This document shows positions 24,175 to 37,133 of a stretch of DNA of 43,044 nt, one piece after another. Under the pieces are notes generated by a model, which saw only the letters and a program-made list of their open reading frames with translations, did no database searches and was not told the origin of the DNA. The translations under genes and the position numbers were made by a program. The DNA is from Thermoplasmata archaeon. Lineage in GTDB: Archaea > Thermoplasmatota > Thermoplasmata > Thermoplasmatales > Thermoplasmataceae. Every line of letters starts with the position of its first letter. The stretch's first letter is position 1. The stretch lies in assembly GCA_021817735.1 (NCBI GenBank), contig JAKAFX010000005.1, positions 1 through 43,044 on the forward strand, read 5' to 3'.

Positions 24175-24938
24175 TTGCCCGTCACGAACTTGAAAAGCTT
24201 CTCTTCATCCGCTTTGATTCCTTTCCTTATGAAATAATTGGTAATATTCTTTATGTCCCGCCTCAGGAAAGCCTCTGCAGAAGGGTGCTTAATGCTGACT
24301 CCCTGGGCAAGATCGATAAAATAGGCCTTCTTCCTGTGATAAAGGATATTGTATTCGCTGAGGTCTGCGTGAACGATTGCTGCTTTCCTGTACATTGCCC
24401 GGATCATCGTACGGATCTGGCCATAGACGTCCTCTGCGTCGTAGTCAGCATCCCTGAGCTGTGGTGCAGGGCTCCTTGCCGTCCCTATATATGACATAAG
24501 GATGACGTTCTTGTGGAACATTATTGGTTTCGGGGCTGGCACTCCAGCTTCCTGTAGTGCCTCAAGATTCGAGAACTCCTTCTTGGACCAGAGGTAGATG
24601 AACCTGGACTTCCCAGGCCTCTCGTTTGAAAACCTGTAATCCCCTTCTATGTACTGGCGGATGTTTTGAAACTTTAAGGTAGACATCTTGAATATCTTCA
24701 TGACCAGCGGTTTCTCTTCCCGGTACGCCTTGAAGACTACCGACTCCTTCCCGCTTGATATTGGATAATCTATGTGGGAAATTCCGGATTTCTTGAGCAC
24801 TTCGTAAATTGCCGTAAGCGTACGGCGATCGAAGACCAGGTCCTGCGTCTTCCTGTCAAGTTCCTGGCTTGTCCTGAACTCGTCCTGAGCCAGGAGCGCA
24901 GCGAGGGCAGAAATCTCCTTTCCACTATCTTCTTTCAT
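24171..24938 (-). CDS. rio1: Rio1-type serine/threonine kinase, 255 aa
   Basis: This atypical protein kinase/ATPase is involved in small ribosomal subunit maturation. The RIO fold is seen from the short ATP loop ISSGKESVVFKA (60-71), the lysine K81 in VMKIF and the RIO1-specific STLKFQNIRQYIEGDYRF segment. The catalytic loop is HADLSEYN (190-197, D192, N197) and the metal site FIDLAQ (D209). The STxxFKxRxxYIxGDxRF-like block marks Rio1 rather than Rio2. It has no large substrate domain. It follows aIF1A on the same strand with AGGTGG upstream and overlaps the KH gene by 4 nt. Confidence 0.95.
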   Translation of the reverse strand: MKEDSGKEISALAALLAQDEFRTSQELDRKTQDLVFDRRTLTAIYEVLKKSGISHIDYPISSGKESVVFKAYREEKPLVMKIFKMSTLKFQNIRQYIEGDYRFSNERPGKSRFIYLWSKKEFSNLEALQEAGVPAPKPIMFHKNVILMSYIGTARSPAPQLRDADYDAEDVYGQIRTMIRAMYRKAAIVHADLSEYNILYHRKKAYFIDLAQGVSIKHPSAEAFLRRDIKNITNYFIRKGIKADEEKLFKFVTGK

Positions 24939-25023
24939 CGTTTCTTATTCCACCTAGTGTTGGGATGCATAATTCAATTGCTGTTGATAGAACTGAAACA
25001 TGAAACTTGGACTTTCTTCGTCT

Positions 25024-25368
25024 TCACGCTTTCTTAAAAATATCAATGATCTCTGGCAGCATGTTGTTCCTGCTGAGGTAGTTTGCCTGGGTGTAGGTAT
25101 ACCTGTACTCAACATCTGCTTTTTCCTTCTGGAATTCCCACGGCTTGATAATGACCAGGTCCTTTTCCCTGATCCACATTCGCTTCTTCATCTTGCCAGG
25201 TATCCTGGAACTTCTTGTATAACCATCTTCGCACATTACGGTTAGCCTTGAAGCCCCGGATAGCTTTTCCACTATCCCGAACATCTCCCCTTTCTTCCGG
25301 TTTGGAAGAATAACTCTTACCGCTTCCCCTTCCTGGCTTCCCGGGGACTGATTACCTCGTCCTTGCAT
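25024..25368 (-). CDS. eif1A: Translation initiation factor aIF1A, 114 aa
   Basis: aIF1A binds the ribosomal A site during initiation, together with aIF1 and aIF2. The OB-fold is recognisable from VRVILPNRKKGEMFGIVEKL, the segment LTVMCEDGYTRSSRIPGKMKKRMWI and the following IIKPWEFQKEKADVEYRY. A short flexible N-terminus and a C-terminal helix flank it. I choose ATG 25368; a GTG one codon upstream is equally possible. It leads aIF1A-rio1-KH, a cluster devoted to the small subunit. Confidence 0.94.
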   Translation of the reverse strand: MQGRGNQSPGSQEGEAVRVILPNRKKGEMFGIVEKLSGASRLTVMCEDGYTRSSRIPGKMKKRMWIREKDLVIIKPWEFQKEKADVEYRYTYTQANYLSRNNMLPEIIDIFKKA

Positions 25369-25458
25369 CACTTTCTACTCCATAATATGGACTTTGTTAT
25401 TAATGTAGTTGCCTGTACGCCTTAATTTCGGAACGGGACATGAAAACGTGCAGGGGTA

Positions 25459-25887
25459 TCACTGTTTCACGTTCATGGACTTTATGGGAAAGAACCTTCC
25501 AACTGCTTCCCTGAATAGCTTGATATTTCTTCCTTCCTTTCCGATGAGCTTCCCTACCTCCATCTGCTCCACTGCAACAAGAACATCTGTCTGGCCACCT
25601 TTCCAGGTCACAGTTACTTCCTTGAGGGAGAACCTGAACAGCAAATTTCTCACGAATGTCAGTAAGTCCCTGGAGGCTTCAGCCACCAGCACCTGCTTGT
25701 TCAGTTTATCCCTTAAATTCGAGATAATGTCCTGGTTTCGTCCAAAAACATCCTGGAGTCTCCTCTCCCCGACAACGAATATTATCATGTCCTCGTTTTC
25801 AAGACACTGCTTCAGCTCGACCCTGGTAAGCTTCTCAAAAAGGGCAATGTAGCCCATGATCTTGTTATCTATGGTGACTTCCTTCAT
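25459..25887 (-). CDS. nusA: NusA-like KH-domain transcription factor, 142 aa
   Basis: Archaeal NusA consists only of two KH domains and binds RNA. Its exact role in transcription is not settled. The second KH loop is clear in VEQMEVGKLIGKEGRNIKLFREA (about 107-130), with the GKEG loop. The first is degenerate, around MIIFVVGERRLQDVFGRNQDII. Length is the archaeal one, without the S1 or N-terminal domains of the bacterial protein. It follows rpoA2 after 21 nt, as in other archaeal RNA polymerase operons. The rpl30e, rps12 and rps7 genes often found here are absent. Confidence 0.93.
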   Translation of the reverse strand: MKEVTIDNKIMGYIALFEKLTRVELKQCLENEDMIIFVVGERRLQDVFGRNQDIISNLRDKLNKQVLVAEASRDLLTFVRNLLFRFSLKEVTVTWKGGQTDVLVAVEQMEVGKLIGKEGRNIKLFREAVGRFFPIKSMNVKQ

Positions 25888-25908
25888 GTCAATTCCCTGG
25901 ACTCCGTG

Positions 25909-30097
<4,189 letters not shown>

Positions 30098-30101
<4 letters not shown>

Positions 30102-33100
30102 TTCAAGTCCCCCAGAACAAGTCTCATCATTACACCCATTGTGGCAAGTTCATCTCTCATCAGCTTGAATGCATAACTGGTCTCTACCGGGTGTATATTC
30201 CCGGTGTTTCCACATACCGGACACCTCAGAGTGCCCTTTCTCCTGTCAAAAATGGCAAGATGCCCGCATTGAGGATTACCGCACACATACAGGATTGTGC
30301 CATCACTCTGGTCCAGAAGTCTATCCTTGATGACCATTGCAGCTCCGTGTGCAATAAGCGTATCCCTTTCCATCTCTCCAAACCTGAGACCTCCCTGCCT
30401 GGATCTTCCTTCAGTCGGCTGTCTCGTGAGGATCTGGACTGGCCCCCTGGACCTTGCATGGAACTTCCCTGCAACCATGTGATGCAACTTCTGGTAGTAG
30501 ACTACGCCAGTAAAAATCTCGGCCTTGTATTTCGTTCCAATAATACCGTCATACATTATCTCAGTGGAAGTGTGCCTGAAGCCGTACTTTGTCAGCTGTG
30601 CCCTGAGGCTCTCCTCCGGCTCACCGCTGAATATAGTACCGTCTATCAACTGTCCGTTCATTGAGGCAACTTTTCCACCAATCATTTCCAGTATGTGACC
30701 TACAGTCATTCTCGATGGGACTGCATGCGGGTTAAATACGATATCAGGGATTGTGCCTCCCTCGGTGAAAGGCATGTCTTCCTGTGGGACAACAACCCCT
30801 ATGACTCCTTTCTGACCGTGCCTAGAAGCAAATTTGTCTCCTATTTCCGGAGTTCTATCGCTTCTGACTTTGATTTTTACGCTTCTGCTGTTACTCTCTG
30901 ACACCGTCAGAATGACATTGTCCACAAATCCGCTCTCATTGGGCCTCATTGTAATAGAGGATTCCCTTCTTCTCTGCGGACCGAGCTTATCCCCACCCTC
31001 CTCGAGGAATCTTGGGGGTGAAGTCTTGCCCACTAGCACATCAGAGCCCTGTACATACGACTCAGGGAAAATAACTCCGTTTTCATCAAGATTCTTATAG
31101 AATTCCTCTGCTCGTACCCCTAGAACATCGTGTGTCGGGATCTCAAACTTATCTTCCTGACCTCCTGGATATCTTCTTTCTTCTGCAGAATAAGTCCTGA
31201 AGAACGAGCTCCTGCCGAGTCCTCTTTCTATGGAGGCTTTATTGAAAACGATTGCGTCCTGAATGTTGTATCCCTGGTATGAGAGAACTGCCACTACGAA
31301 GTTCTGTCCCGCTGGCTTTCGTTCATAGTTCACGTAGTCCATGATCCTTGTCTTAACCAGTGGAATTTGAGGGTAATGCAGCACGTGCCCTCTTGTATCG
31401 CTCCTGATCCTGAAGTTTGTTGAGGATAGCCCTATGGACTGTTTTGTCATTGCTGCTGCCATTGTAATTCTAGGAGAAGAGTTGTGTTCAGGATACGGGA
31501 TCATTGAGGCTACTACACCTAGGATGAGTGCAGGGTCTATTTCCAGGTGTGTGTGTTCTTTAGTGAGTAGGCTGTCCACCTTGAATGCCTGGCCACAGAG
31601 TACACACCTTACATCAAACGTTTCTGGAGTGATGTCGCTTGCCTTGCCGGGATCTTCCCATCTTACCTTGCTTCTGTAGATGAAGGAGCCACAATTTGGA
31701 CATTTCTCGGGGACGTTGTATGGATAAACTGCAACGTACAGGTTTTCTTCCTCCTCTGCGTCGATCCATTCTACCATTCCAGAGTTTAGCAAGTCGATTA
31801 TCTGCAGGTCGCCTGTTGCTACCTTCTTCAGTACCTTGTTGTCGATGATAGTATTTCCATTCTTCAGCACCAGGAGTAGTCTGCGGAGTCTTCCCCTGTC
31901 GCAGTTGATGATGACTTCGTTTATCCTCTCATCGTGCTTGATGTTAACTTCGTTTGAAATTTCTCCTGCCCGCCTCTTCTCCCTGATTGCTTTCGTAAGG
32001 GAAGCTGGGTCGTCATAATAACCAACTAGGTCTCCATTGAGGTATACCCTCCCTGCACTGGGCCTTTCCTCCTTTATTTCTCCAACACCTAGTTGAACTA
32101 GCAGGTCCATGATGCTAGATGGATCAATACCCTCGGTCACGTTGATCATTAGCGCAGCATTCTTCACCAGGCCACAGTTCTGACCCTCGGGGGTCTCGTT
32201 TGGACACATTCTTCCCCACTGGGTGGGATGAAGGTCTCTTGCCTCAAAGTGGGGCTGTGATCTGGTCAGTGGAGAGATTATTCTCCTCAAATGGCTCATG
32301 GTGCTTACGTTCGATACCCTATCCAGGAGTTGTGATATTCCTGTCCTTCCTCCGGTCCAGTTACCAGTGGCCATCGCGTGAAGTATCTTCTGCGTGAGAA
32401 GATCCTGCCGCACCGCAGGCTTAATCCTGATTCCTTTCTTCCTGTTATAGGTCTTCTCGAGTTGGTACTTGAGGTCCTTCATTACAGCCTGAAAAGCACC
32501 CCTAAACAGTTCGTCGAGCAGATCGCTTGAAAGCTTTATCCTCTTGTTAGCAAGGTGGTCCTTGTCGTCCTCCTTCCTGATCCCTAGGTTCAGTTCCAGA
32601 AGAGACCTTGCCATCCTTCCGAGATAGATTGCCTTCTTCATCCTGTCTTCTTGTGAATCCCCAAGATGTGGAAGTAATGACTTGTCCAGCATCTGTGAAA
32701 CTTTCTTTTCTCTGTACTCCTTCGCCTGACCGGATGCGAACCTCTTCTCTAGGTAAGTAATTGAGTCCTCGGTAGTATTTACGCCGTTTGGTGGAAGATT
32801 CTTCACGTTCTTGGAATCCTCGATATTCGCGTATATGATCGGATCCATTTCGGCAACAGACTTTATAGCATCGTGTATCTCGACATCCTTACCCATCCCC
32901 AGTGCCTTCATAAGTATGACAAGCGGAACAGTACCTGCAACGCTTGGGATGGATACACTTATAACGCCATCATTTCCTTTTTCCATTGAGGTAAGAGCCC
33001 TGAAGCCGGACTTTTGTGAAAACACCTTCGCGACTTCTACTTTTGCCTCGTATTTTTCCTCATACTCGACGAGAATCCTGTTGGGTGCTAGATCCTCAAG

Positions 33101-33703
33101 TGAAACTATGACTCTCTCCGACCCACCGATAATGAAGTATCCGCCCGGGTCATTGGGATCTTCCCCAACATACTGCAGCTTCTCCTTCCTGGTGCCATTA
33201 ATCGGGCCGTTGTTCTTTTCGATATAGCTGTCGAGGTTTTCTCCATAAAGTGTGCAAACCTTGGAGCGTACCATCACAGGCATATCCCCAATCTTGATGG
33301 TCTCGAAGTCCTTCTGCATCCCGTCTTCGATTATTGCGACTTTTAGCATAATTGGAGCCATATAGTTGAGATCCCTCAGCCTTGCTTCGTTGGGAGTTAT
33401 CTGATTTGAAGCGCCTGATGCCTCCTTGATCTCTGGTCTCTCTACCCAGATTGTAGCTTCTCCCTTGCCTGCCCCAACGTCATGCTGTCTCCCAAAAACA
33501 ATCTTTATTTCCCTTCCGGACGTCTTGCTCTTGTCCAGTATAAGTGCACCTGGCTCGTCGTTCTCTGTAACCCTTGTCTCATCAACAATTTGCTGCATTA
33601 TGCTTTCAGGGTTGTCCCTAGTGGCCAAAAAATAATTCATTGGTTCAATCTGGTGGTTTACTGCTCCCTCTCGATTAAAAAATGCATCAATAATTTCCTT
33701 CAT
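30098..33703 (-). CDS. rpoB: RNA polymerase subunit B (RpoB, unsplit), 1201 aa
   Basis: This is the second-largest subunit, covering both B'' and B' parts in one chain. Methanogens and Halobacteria split it; Thermoplasmatales and Crenarchaeota do not. Landmarks in order are [41 protein letters not shown], an internal zinc site CPNCG...[19 protein letters not shown] and [12 protein letters not shown]. The C-terminal zinc site [12 protein letters not shown]...CPVCG follows. Length is normal. Its ATG overlaps the rpoH stop and its stop overlaps the rpoA1 start. No intein is visible. Confidence 0.98.
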
Positions 33704-33963
33704 TTAAATACCCCTTCTTCCAAAACCCTATAATATATGGATGAACCCGCAGTGGGGCTCTTTCTCACAATCTTAATTATGGAACCCTCAGGGATGGGTC
33801 CACTAATCTCCTCCAGAGCCTTAATTGCAGGGTCGTTTCTGTTGATTCTTGGAAGCAATTCCTTTGAGATTTCCAATTTCCTTAAAAGGGTTTCTTCTTC
33901 CTTTTTTGACACCAGGGAATGTTGCGGGACTAGTTCGTGTTTAAGCACGTTGAATCTTGCCAT
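33700..33963 (-). CDS. rpoH: RNA polymerase subunit H, 87 aa
   Basis: RpoH is the archaeal counterpart of the C-terminal domain of eukaryotic Rpb5. The family pattern is clear: [18 protein letters not shown], then [28 protein letters not shown] and a final YYRVL. It is the first protein gene of rpoH-rpoB-rpoA1-rpoA2. A Shine-Dalgarno site GGTGGTG lies just before the ATG. The tRNA-Lys gene ends only 16 nt upstream, so a separate rpoH TATA box would have to lie inside the tRNA gene. Cotranscription with the tRNA is therefore likely. Confidence 0.96.
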   Translation of the reverse strand: MARFNVLKHELVPQHSLVSKKEEETLLRKLEISKELLPRINRNDPAIKALEEISGPIPEGSIIKIVRKSPTAGSSIYYRVLEEGVFK

Positions 33964-33979
33964 TTTTTCACCACCGTTG

Positions 33980-34053
33980 CGGGCCCGGAGGGGTTTGAAC
34001 CCTCGACCACCTGGTTAAAAGCCAGATGCTCTACCTAACTGAGCTACGGGCCC
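33980..34053 (-). tRNA. tRNA-Lys (TTT anticodon)
   Basis: The minus strand gives GGGCCCG/CGGGCCC as acceptor stem with G as discriminator. The D arm is GCTCAGTTAGGTAGAGC, the anticodon stem CTGG/CCAG surrounds CTTTTAA (anticodon TTT), and the T arm carries GAGGGTTCAAACCCCTC. CCA is not encoded. It sits at the head of the RNA polymerase operon on the same strand. Confidence 0.95.
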
Positions 34054-34081
34054 TTTAACTGAAAGGCAATTCGTATGTGTC

Positions 34082-34103
34082 TTGAGAATATAAACATTCT
34101 CAA
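34082..34103. promoter_or_regulatory. Perfect inverted repeat in the tRNA-Lys/mtnA divergent promoter
   Basis: TTGAGAAT (34082-34089) and ATTCTCAA (34096-34103) are perfect 8-bp inverted arms around a 6-nt spacer. On the minus strand the spacer reads GTTTAT, a TATA-like core about 40 nt upstream of tRNA-Lys. A dimeric regulator bound here would cover that promoter element. The mtnA TATA box lies 35 bp further on. Confidence 0.4.
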
Positions 34104-34135
34104 AAATATGGAAAGTATCAAGTCCCTGTAGATAG

Positions 34136-34145
34136 GTTTTATATG
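34136..34145 (+). promoter_or_regulatory. TATA box of mtnA
   Basis: GGTTTTATAT is centred 25-27 nt before the mtnA ATG at 34167, giving a leaderless transcript. Confidence 0.55.
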
Positions 34146-34166
34146 GTCTTTTGATCCAGAAAACAG

Positions 34167-35189
34167 ATGAAGATCAGTATCGACGGCCAGGTCAGGAATT
34201 TGCAGGCGGTGTGGTATGAAAACTCCACTGTCCACCTTATAGACCAGAGGAAATTGCCCGCCAATGTTGAAATATTCAAGGCATCCTCATCAGATGAGGT
34301 AGCATTTGCCATCAAGGATATGGTTGTTAGAGGGGCCCCCGCAATAGGTGTTGCCGCTGCCTATGGACTTGCAATGGCGAAGGAGAAGGGGGAAGACATG
34401 GAAAAGGTTGTTACTAAAATCCGCTCCACAAGGCCGACAGCCCACGATCTTTTTGCTGCGATCGACTACATGACCAGGAACCAGTTTGCATTGTCATCCG
34501 CGAGAAGATACGCACAGGAGATATCCAACAGATGCAAGAAAATAGGTGAAATCGGAAATCCATTGATCGGACAAAAATCCAGAGTCCTCACGCACTGCAA
34601 CGCTGGTGCGCTGGCCGTTCTGGACTGGGGTACCGCGCTTGCGCCCATGAGATTTGCCAAGATTGAAGGAAAGGAGATCTTCGTGTTCGTGGACGAAACT
34701 AGGCCAAGGCTGCAAGGGGCAAACCTGACAGCCTGGGAACTCCTACAGGAAGGAATTGATCATGCCATTATAGCTGACAATGCTGCCGGGCATTTCATGC
34801 ATACGGGACAGGTTGACCTGGCAATAGTTGGTGCAGACAGGATCGCAGCAAACGGAGATTTCGCAAACAAGATAGGCACCTATGAGAAAGCTGTGGTCGC
34901 AAGGGAAAATAACATCCCTTTTTACGTAGCAGCCCCTGGCAGTACCTTTGACTTTTCTCTAAACTCAGGGAATGAGATTCCCATTGAAGAGAGATCACAG
35001 GACGAAGTAAAGACAGTCGGGATACAGAAAGTTGGGCCACAGGACAGCAAAGCGAAGAACCCCGCGTTTGATGTTACTCCAGCAAGGTATGTCACTGCTT
35101 TCATAACCGAATACGGCCTGTTTAAGCCAGATGAGCTCCCAAATCTTCGTCTCAAAATGGACAGGGACCTTTTCATGCAGGGAAGGTAA
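34167..35189 (+). CDS. mtnA: Methylthioribose-1-phosphate isomerase, 340 aa
   Basis: MtnA isomerises 5-methylthioribose-1-phosphate to the ribulose form in methionine salvage. It belongs to the eIF2B alpha-beta-delta superfamily. MtnA motifs are present: RGAPAIGVAAAYGLA, the catalytic cysteine C144 in THCNAGALA, DETRPRLQGANLTAWEL and the catalytic aspartate D224 in VGADRIAANGDFANKIGTY. Length fits. The archaeal homologue ribose-1,5-bisphosphate isomerase is the main alternative, but the NAGALA and GADRIAANGD forms favour MtnA. It converges on trpS with a 2-nt gap. Confidence 0.92.
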   Translation: MKISIDGQVRNLQAVWYENSTVHLIDQRKLPANVEIFKASSSDEVAFAIKDMVVRGAPAIGVAAAYGLAMAKEKGEDMEKVVTKIRSTRPTAHDLFAAIDYMTRNQFALSSARRYAQEISNRCKKIGEIGNPLIGQKSRVLTHCNAGALAVLDWGTALAPMRFAKIEGKEIFVFVDETRPRLQGANLTAWELLQEGIDHAIIADNAAGHFMHTGQVDLAIVGADRIAANGDFANKIGTYEKAVVARENNIPFYVAAPGSTFDFSLNSGNEIPIEERSQDEVKTVGIQKVGPQDSKAKNPAFDVTPARYVTAFITEYGLFKPDELPNLRLKMDRDLFMQGR

Positions 35190-35191
35190 AA

Positions 35192-36340
35192 TCAGTCAAA
35201 AGTCCCCAACCGGTCGAAAAGATTCTCGAGATCTACGTCTTCGTTGGCAATGATAACCTTTTTGAGATCCTTCTCGTTTACACGAGAATAGTTTTCCTGG
35301 AATTTCGCAACACGCTCCACGACTCGATCCGCTAACATTTTCTTCATCTCCCCGCTAAGGAGTCTTCCTTTCCTGTACTCACCTGCAATCTGTTCCGACT
35401 CCACTGCTGTGAGAAAATAGTGCTTCAAGTAGATGAATGGAACGTCTATTTCTGGGTTCCCACCTAGCCTGCGGTGTTCCTCTATCGAGGCCTGTCCTCC
35501 ACTGAATGCATTTGCGATTTTTTTCCTTATGGTCTTTTCATCCTCCACCAAGAAGATCGCATTTCCCTTTGACTTGGACATCTTCCCGCCGTCGATTCCC
35601 GGCATGAACTTTGAATGGACTACTGCGGGTTTGCTGAAACCATGCAGTTCTGCGACATCCCTGCATATCCTCAGGTGAGGATCCTCGTCGGGCCCAATCG
35701 GCACCAGGACATTTCCAATGCCAAACAGGTTCGGCATCAGCACATGCGCTGACTGTACAGAAGGATAAAAGAAAAGACCAACGTTCCTATCATTTCCGTA
35801 GCCATAGCTGGCCTTTACCATCGACATGGTGACAGACCTAGACAGCCTGATCGCAAAATTGTAGATGTTGGTATATAGCTGGTCGATAATAACTTTGGTA
35901 AGATCAAGTTTAAATCCGAGAGCCACGACACTTCTCGCCAGGTATAGCGATTTCCTGAGCCCTTCCTCCTGTGTCTTGACCTTTCCTGACACATAACTTT
36001 CATCGTCTGATATTGGAATGAATACCTGGCATCCATATTTTTCCTGGAAAAACTTGTTGGTATCAAAAACCCCTATATGTCCAATGTGAGGATATGAGCT
36101 CGCATTGAACCCAGACACAATCGCACTGGGTTTCCCTGCTCTAAGCTTAGCGTAAAATATGTCAAAGTCTCTGTGAGAAACGATCAGATCGTTCTGGAAA
36201 GTATAGAAGTCAGGCTTTTCCTTCAGGTCTGTTATGTTTCGTGCACCAAATCGTTCAATCAGTTTCTGGTGATCCAGGGTAAGTTGGAGAACTGTATTCC
36301 TGTTTTCCTGATCCTTTGGATCGAGATTGTCCGGCTGCAT
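35192..36340 (-). CDS. trpS: Tryptophanyl-tRNA synthetase, 382 aa
   Basis: This class I aminoacyl-tRNA synthetase charges tRNA-Trp. The HIGH-type signature is SSYPHIGHIGVFD and the KMSKS loop is at 253-257 (GGKMSKSKGNAIF). The archaeal/eukaryotic TrpRS segments VGLFFYPSVQSAHVLMPN and PIGPDEDPHLRICRD are well preserved and distinguish it from TyrRS. Length is typical of archaeal TrpRS. It starts 36 nt downstream of the 5S rRNA 3' end on the same strand, so read-through from the 5S promoter is possible. Confidence 0.94.
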   Translation of the reverse strand: MQPDNLDPKDQENRNTVLQLTLDHQKLIERFGARNITDLKEKPDFYTFQNDLIVSHRDFDIFYAKLRAGKPSAIVSGFNASSYPHIGHIGVFDTNKFFQEKYGCQVFIPISDDESYVSGKVKTQEEGLRKSLYLARSVVALGFKLDLTKVIIDQLYTNIYNFAIRLSRSVTMSMVKASYGYGNDRNVGLFFYPSVQSAHVLMPNLFGIGNVLVPIGPDEDPHLRICRDVAELHGFSKPAVVHSKFMPGIDGGKMSKSKGNAIFLVEDEKTIRKKIANAFSGGQASIEEHRRLGGNPEIDVPFIYLKHYFLTAVESEQIAGEYRKGRLLSGEMKKMLADRVVERVAKFQENYSRVNEKDLKKVIIANEDVDLENLFDRLGTFD

Positions 36341-36376
36341 TACGGGATGGGTAAACCATCAACCTTAAAAGTGTTA

Positions 36377-36499
36377 GTGGCGACAGCGAATTGCACTTCC
36401 CGTCCCCTCGCGGAAGACAGTACACATACAAAACACAATGGCCTTTACCGTTGGGTTCGGAAAGAGACCCGGTGTTTCACCATTGTTATGGCCGTCACC
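36377..36499 (-). rRNA. 5S ribosomal RNA (stand-alone)
   Basis: The minus strand from 36499 reads GGTGACGGCCATAACAATGG, then GTGAAACACCGGGTCTC, TTCCGAACCCAACGGTAAAG, GTACTGTC, CGCGAGGGGACGGGAAG and CGCTGTCGCCAC. These are the hallmark 5S blocks (CCATA, GAAACACC, TTCCGAAC, GTACTG, GCGAG, GGGAA) in the correct order, and 5' GGTGACG pairs with 3' TGTCGCC to close helix I. The layout and sequence are strikingly like Thermoplasma 5S, where rRNA genes are also unlinked. No 16S or 23S lies in the window. End positions are accurate to a few bases. Confidence 0.95.
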
Positions 36500-36518
36500 A
36501 GCCCCAAATATCGTCTGT

Positions 36519-36528
36519 GTATTTAATC
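36519..36528 (-). promoter_or_regulatory. TATA box of 5S rRNA
   Basis: The minus strand reads GATTAAATAC here, centred 25 nt upstream of the predicted 5S 5' end at 36499. This is independent support for that end. Confidence 0.6.
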
Positions 36529-36570
36529 ATTTTTTCCAGTGCTTGCCTTTGGTTCAATCCTGACAAGTAC

Positions 36571-36589
36571 GTTAGAGCCAGACTCTAAC
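36571..36589 (-). terminator. Hairpin at the end of the small membrane protein gene
   Basis: GTTAGAG and CTCTAAC form a perfect 7-bp stem with a 5-nt loop, and the gene's TAG stop lies inside one arm. It would separate this gene from the 5S promoter about 45 bp further on. No T-tract follows, so the terminator role is a suggestion. Confidence 0.4.
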
Positions 36590-36890
36590 CTTTCAGGAAT
36601 CCAATGGCCAGCCCAACTACAAATATCACGACAAGCAGCGAGAATGACCCAATATACCCAATCGGAGCAAGTGATTCCACGCTGTTTACAAGAACCGTGC
36701 TATGGGCATATATCCAGTTATAGATACTCTGATATGGAATATCGTTTATGAAGGCGATTCCGAGATAAGCTGAAATTACGACCGCAACAATTACCGCTAC
36801 AAAAGCGGCCGCCGCTCGCTTCGCAGCAAAGCCTATCAATAGGCCATCTACGAACATTAAGAGAATTATGACAATCGCGGAGGTGGACAT
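36585..36890 (-). CDS. Small membrane protein of unknown function, 101 aa
   Basis: I do not recognise a family. Three membrane helices are predicted from hydrophobicity: about 4-22, 27-48 and 80-98. A short basic turn (AAKRAA) lies between the first two. A loop of about 30 residues with several polar and aromatic positions (NDIPYQSIYNWIYAHST) would face outside if the basic turn is cytoplasmic. A TATA-like ATTAAATAC lies about 27 nt upstream of the ATG. There is no operon partner on this strand. The function cannot be inferred. Confidence 0.7.
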   Translation of the reverse strand: MSTSAIVIILLMFVDGLLIGFAAKRAAAAFVAVIVAVVISAYLGIAFINDIPYQSIYNWIYAHSTVLVNSVESLAPIGYIGSFSLLVVIFVVGLAIGFLKG

Positions 36891-36912
36891 TTCTCGTTAT
36901 AAACATATTATT

Positions 36913-36921
36913 GTATTTAAT
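36913..36921 (-). promoter_or_regulatory. TATA box of the small membrane protein gene
   Basis: The minus strand reads ATTAAATAC, centred about 27 nt upstream of the ATG at 36890. Confidence 0.45.
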
Positions 36922-37107
36922 TTTGTCTATATCCGCAGGAGCGGGTTATGCAATTGCCCTGAATGTCCGCATATCATTGTGAAATAGTATCTGTCCGCGT
37001 TGAATTAATGGAGATGGCAAAATCGAAACAGGCTAAAAGGCATTAAATATGTACGACAAATATTGAAAGCAAAAATATATACTCCCTGAGCCATGCTTAG
37101 GTACTAT

Positions 37108-37117
37108 AGATTAAATC
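37108..37117 (+). promoter_or_regulatory. TATA-like element of the KaiC/GvpD-like gene
   Basis: AGATTAAATC lies about 22 nt before the ATG at 37134. A second AT-rich element (AAAATATATA, about 37073-37082) lies further upstream and could serve a longer leader. Confidence 0.35.
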
Positions 37118-37133
37118 CTTACGTGATGATCAA

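Noticed and set aside
30191-33733. Numerous long plus-strand open frames opposite rpoB and rpoA1
   Set aside because: These are shadows of the highly conserved polymerase genes, with no independent start or family signal.
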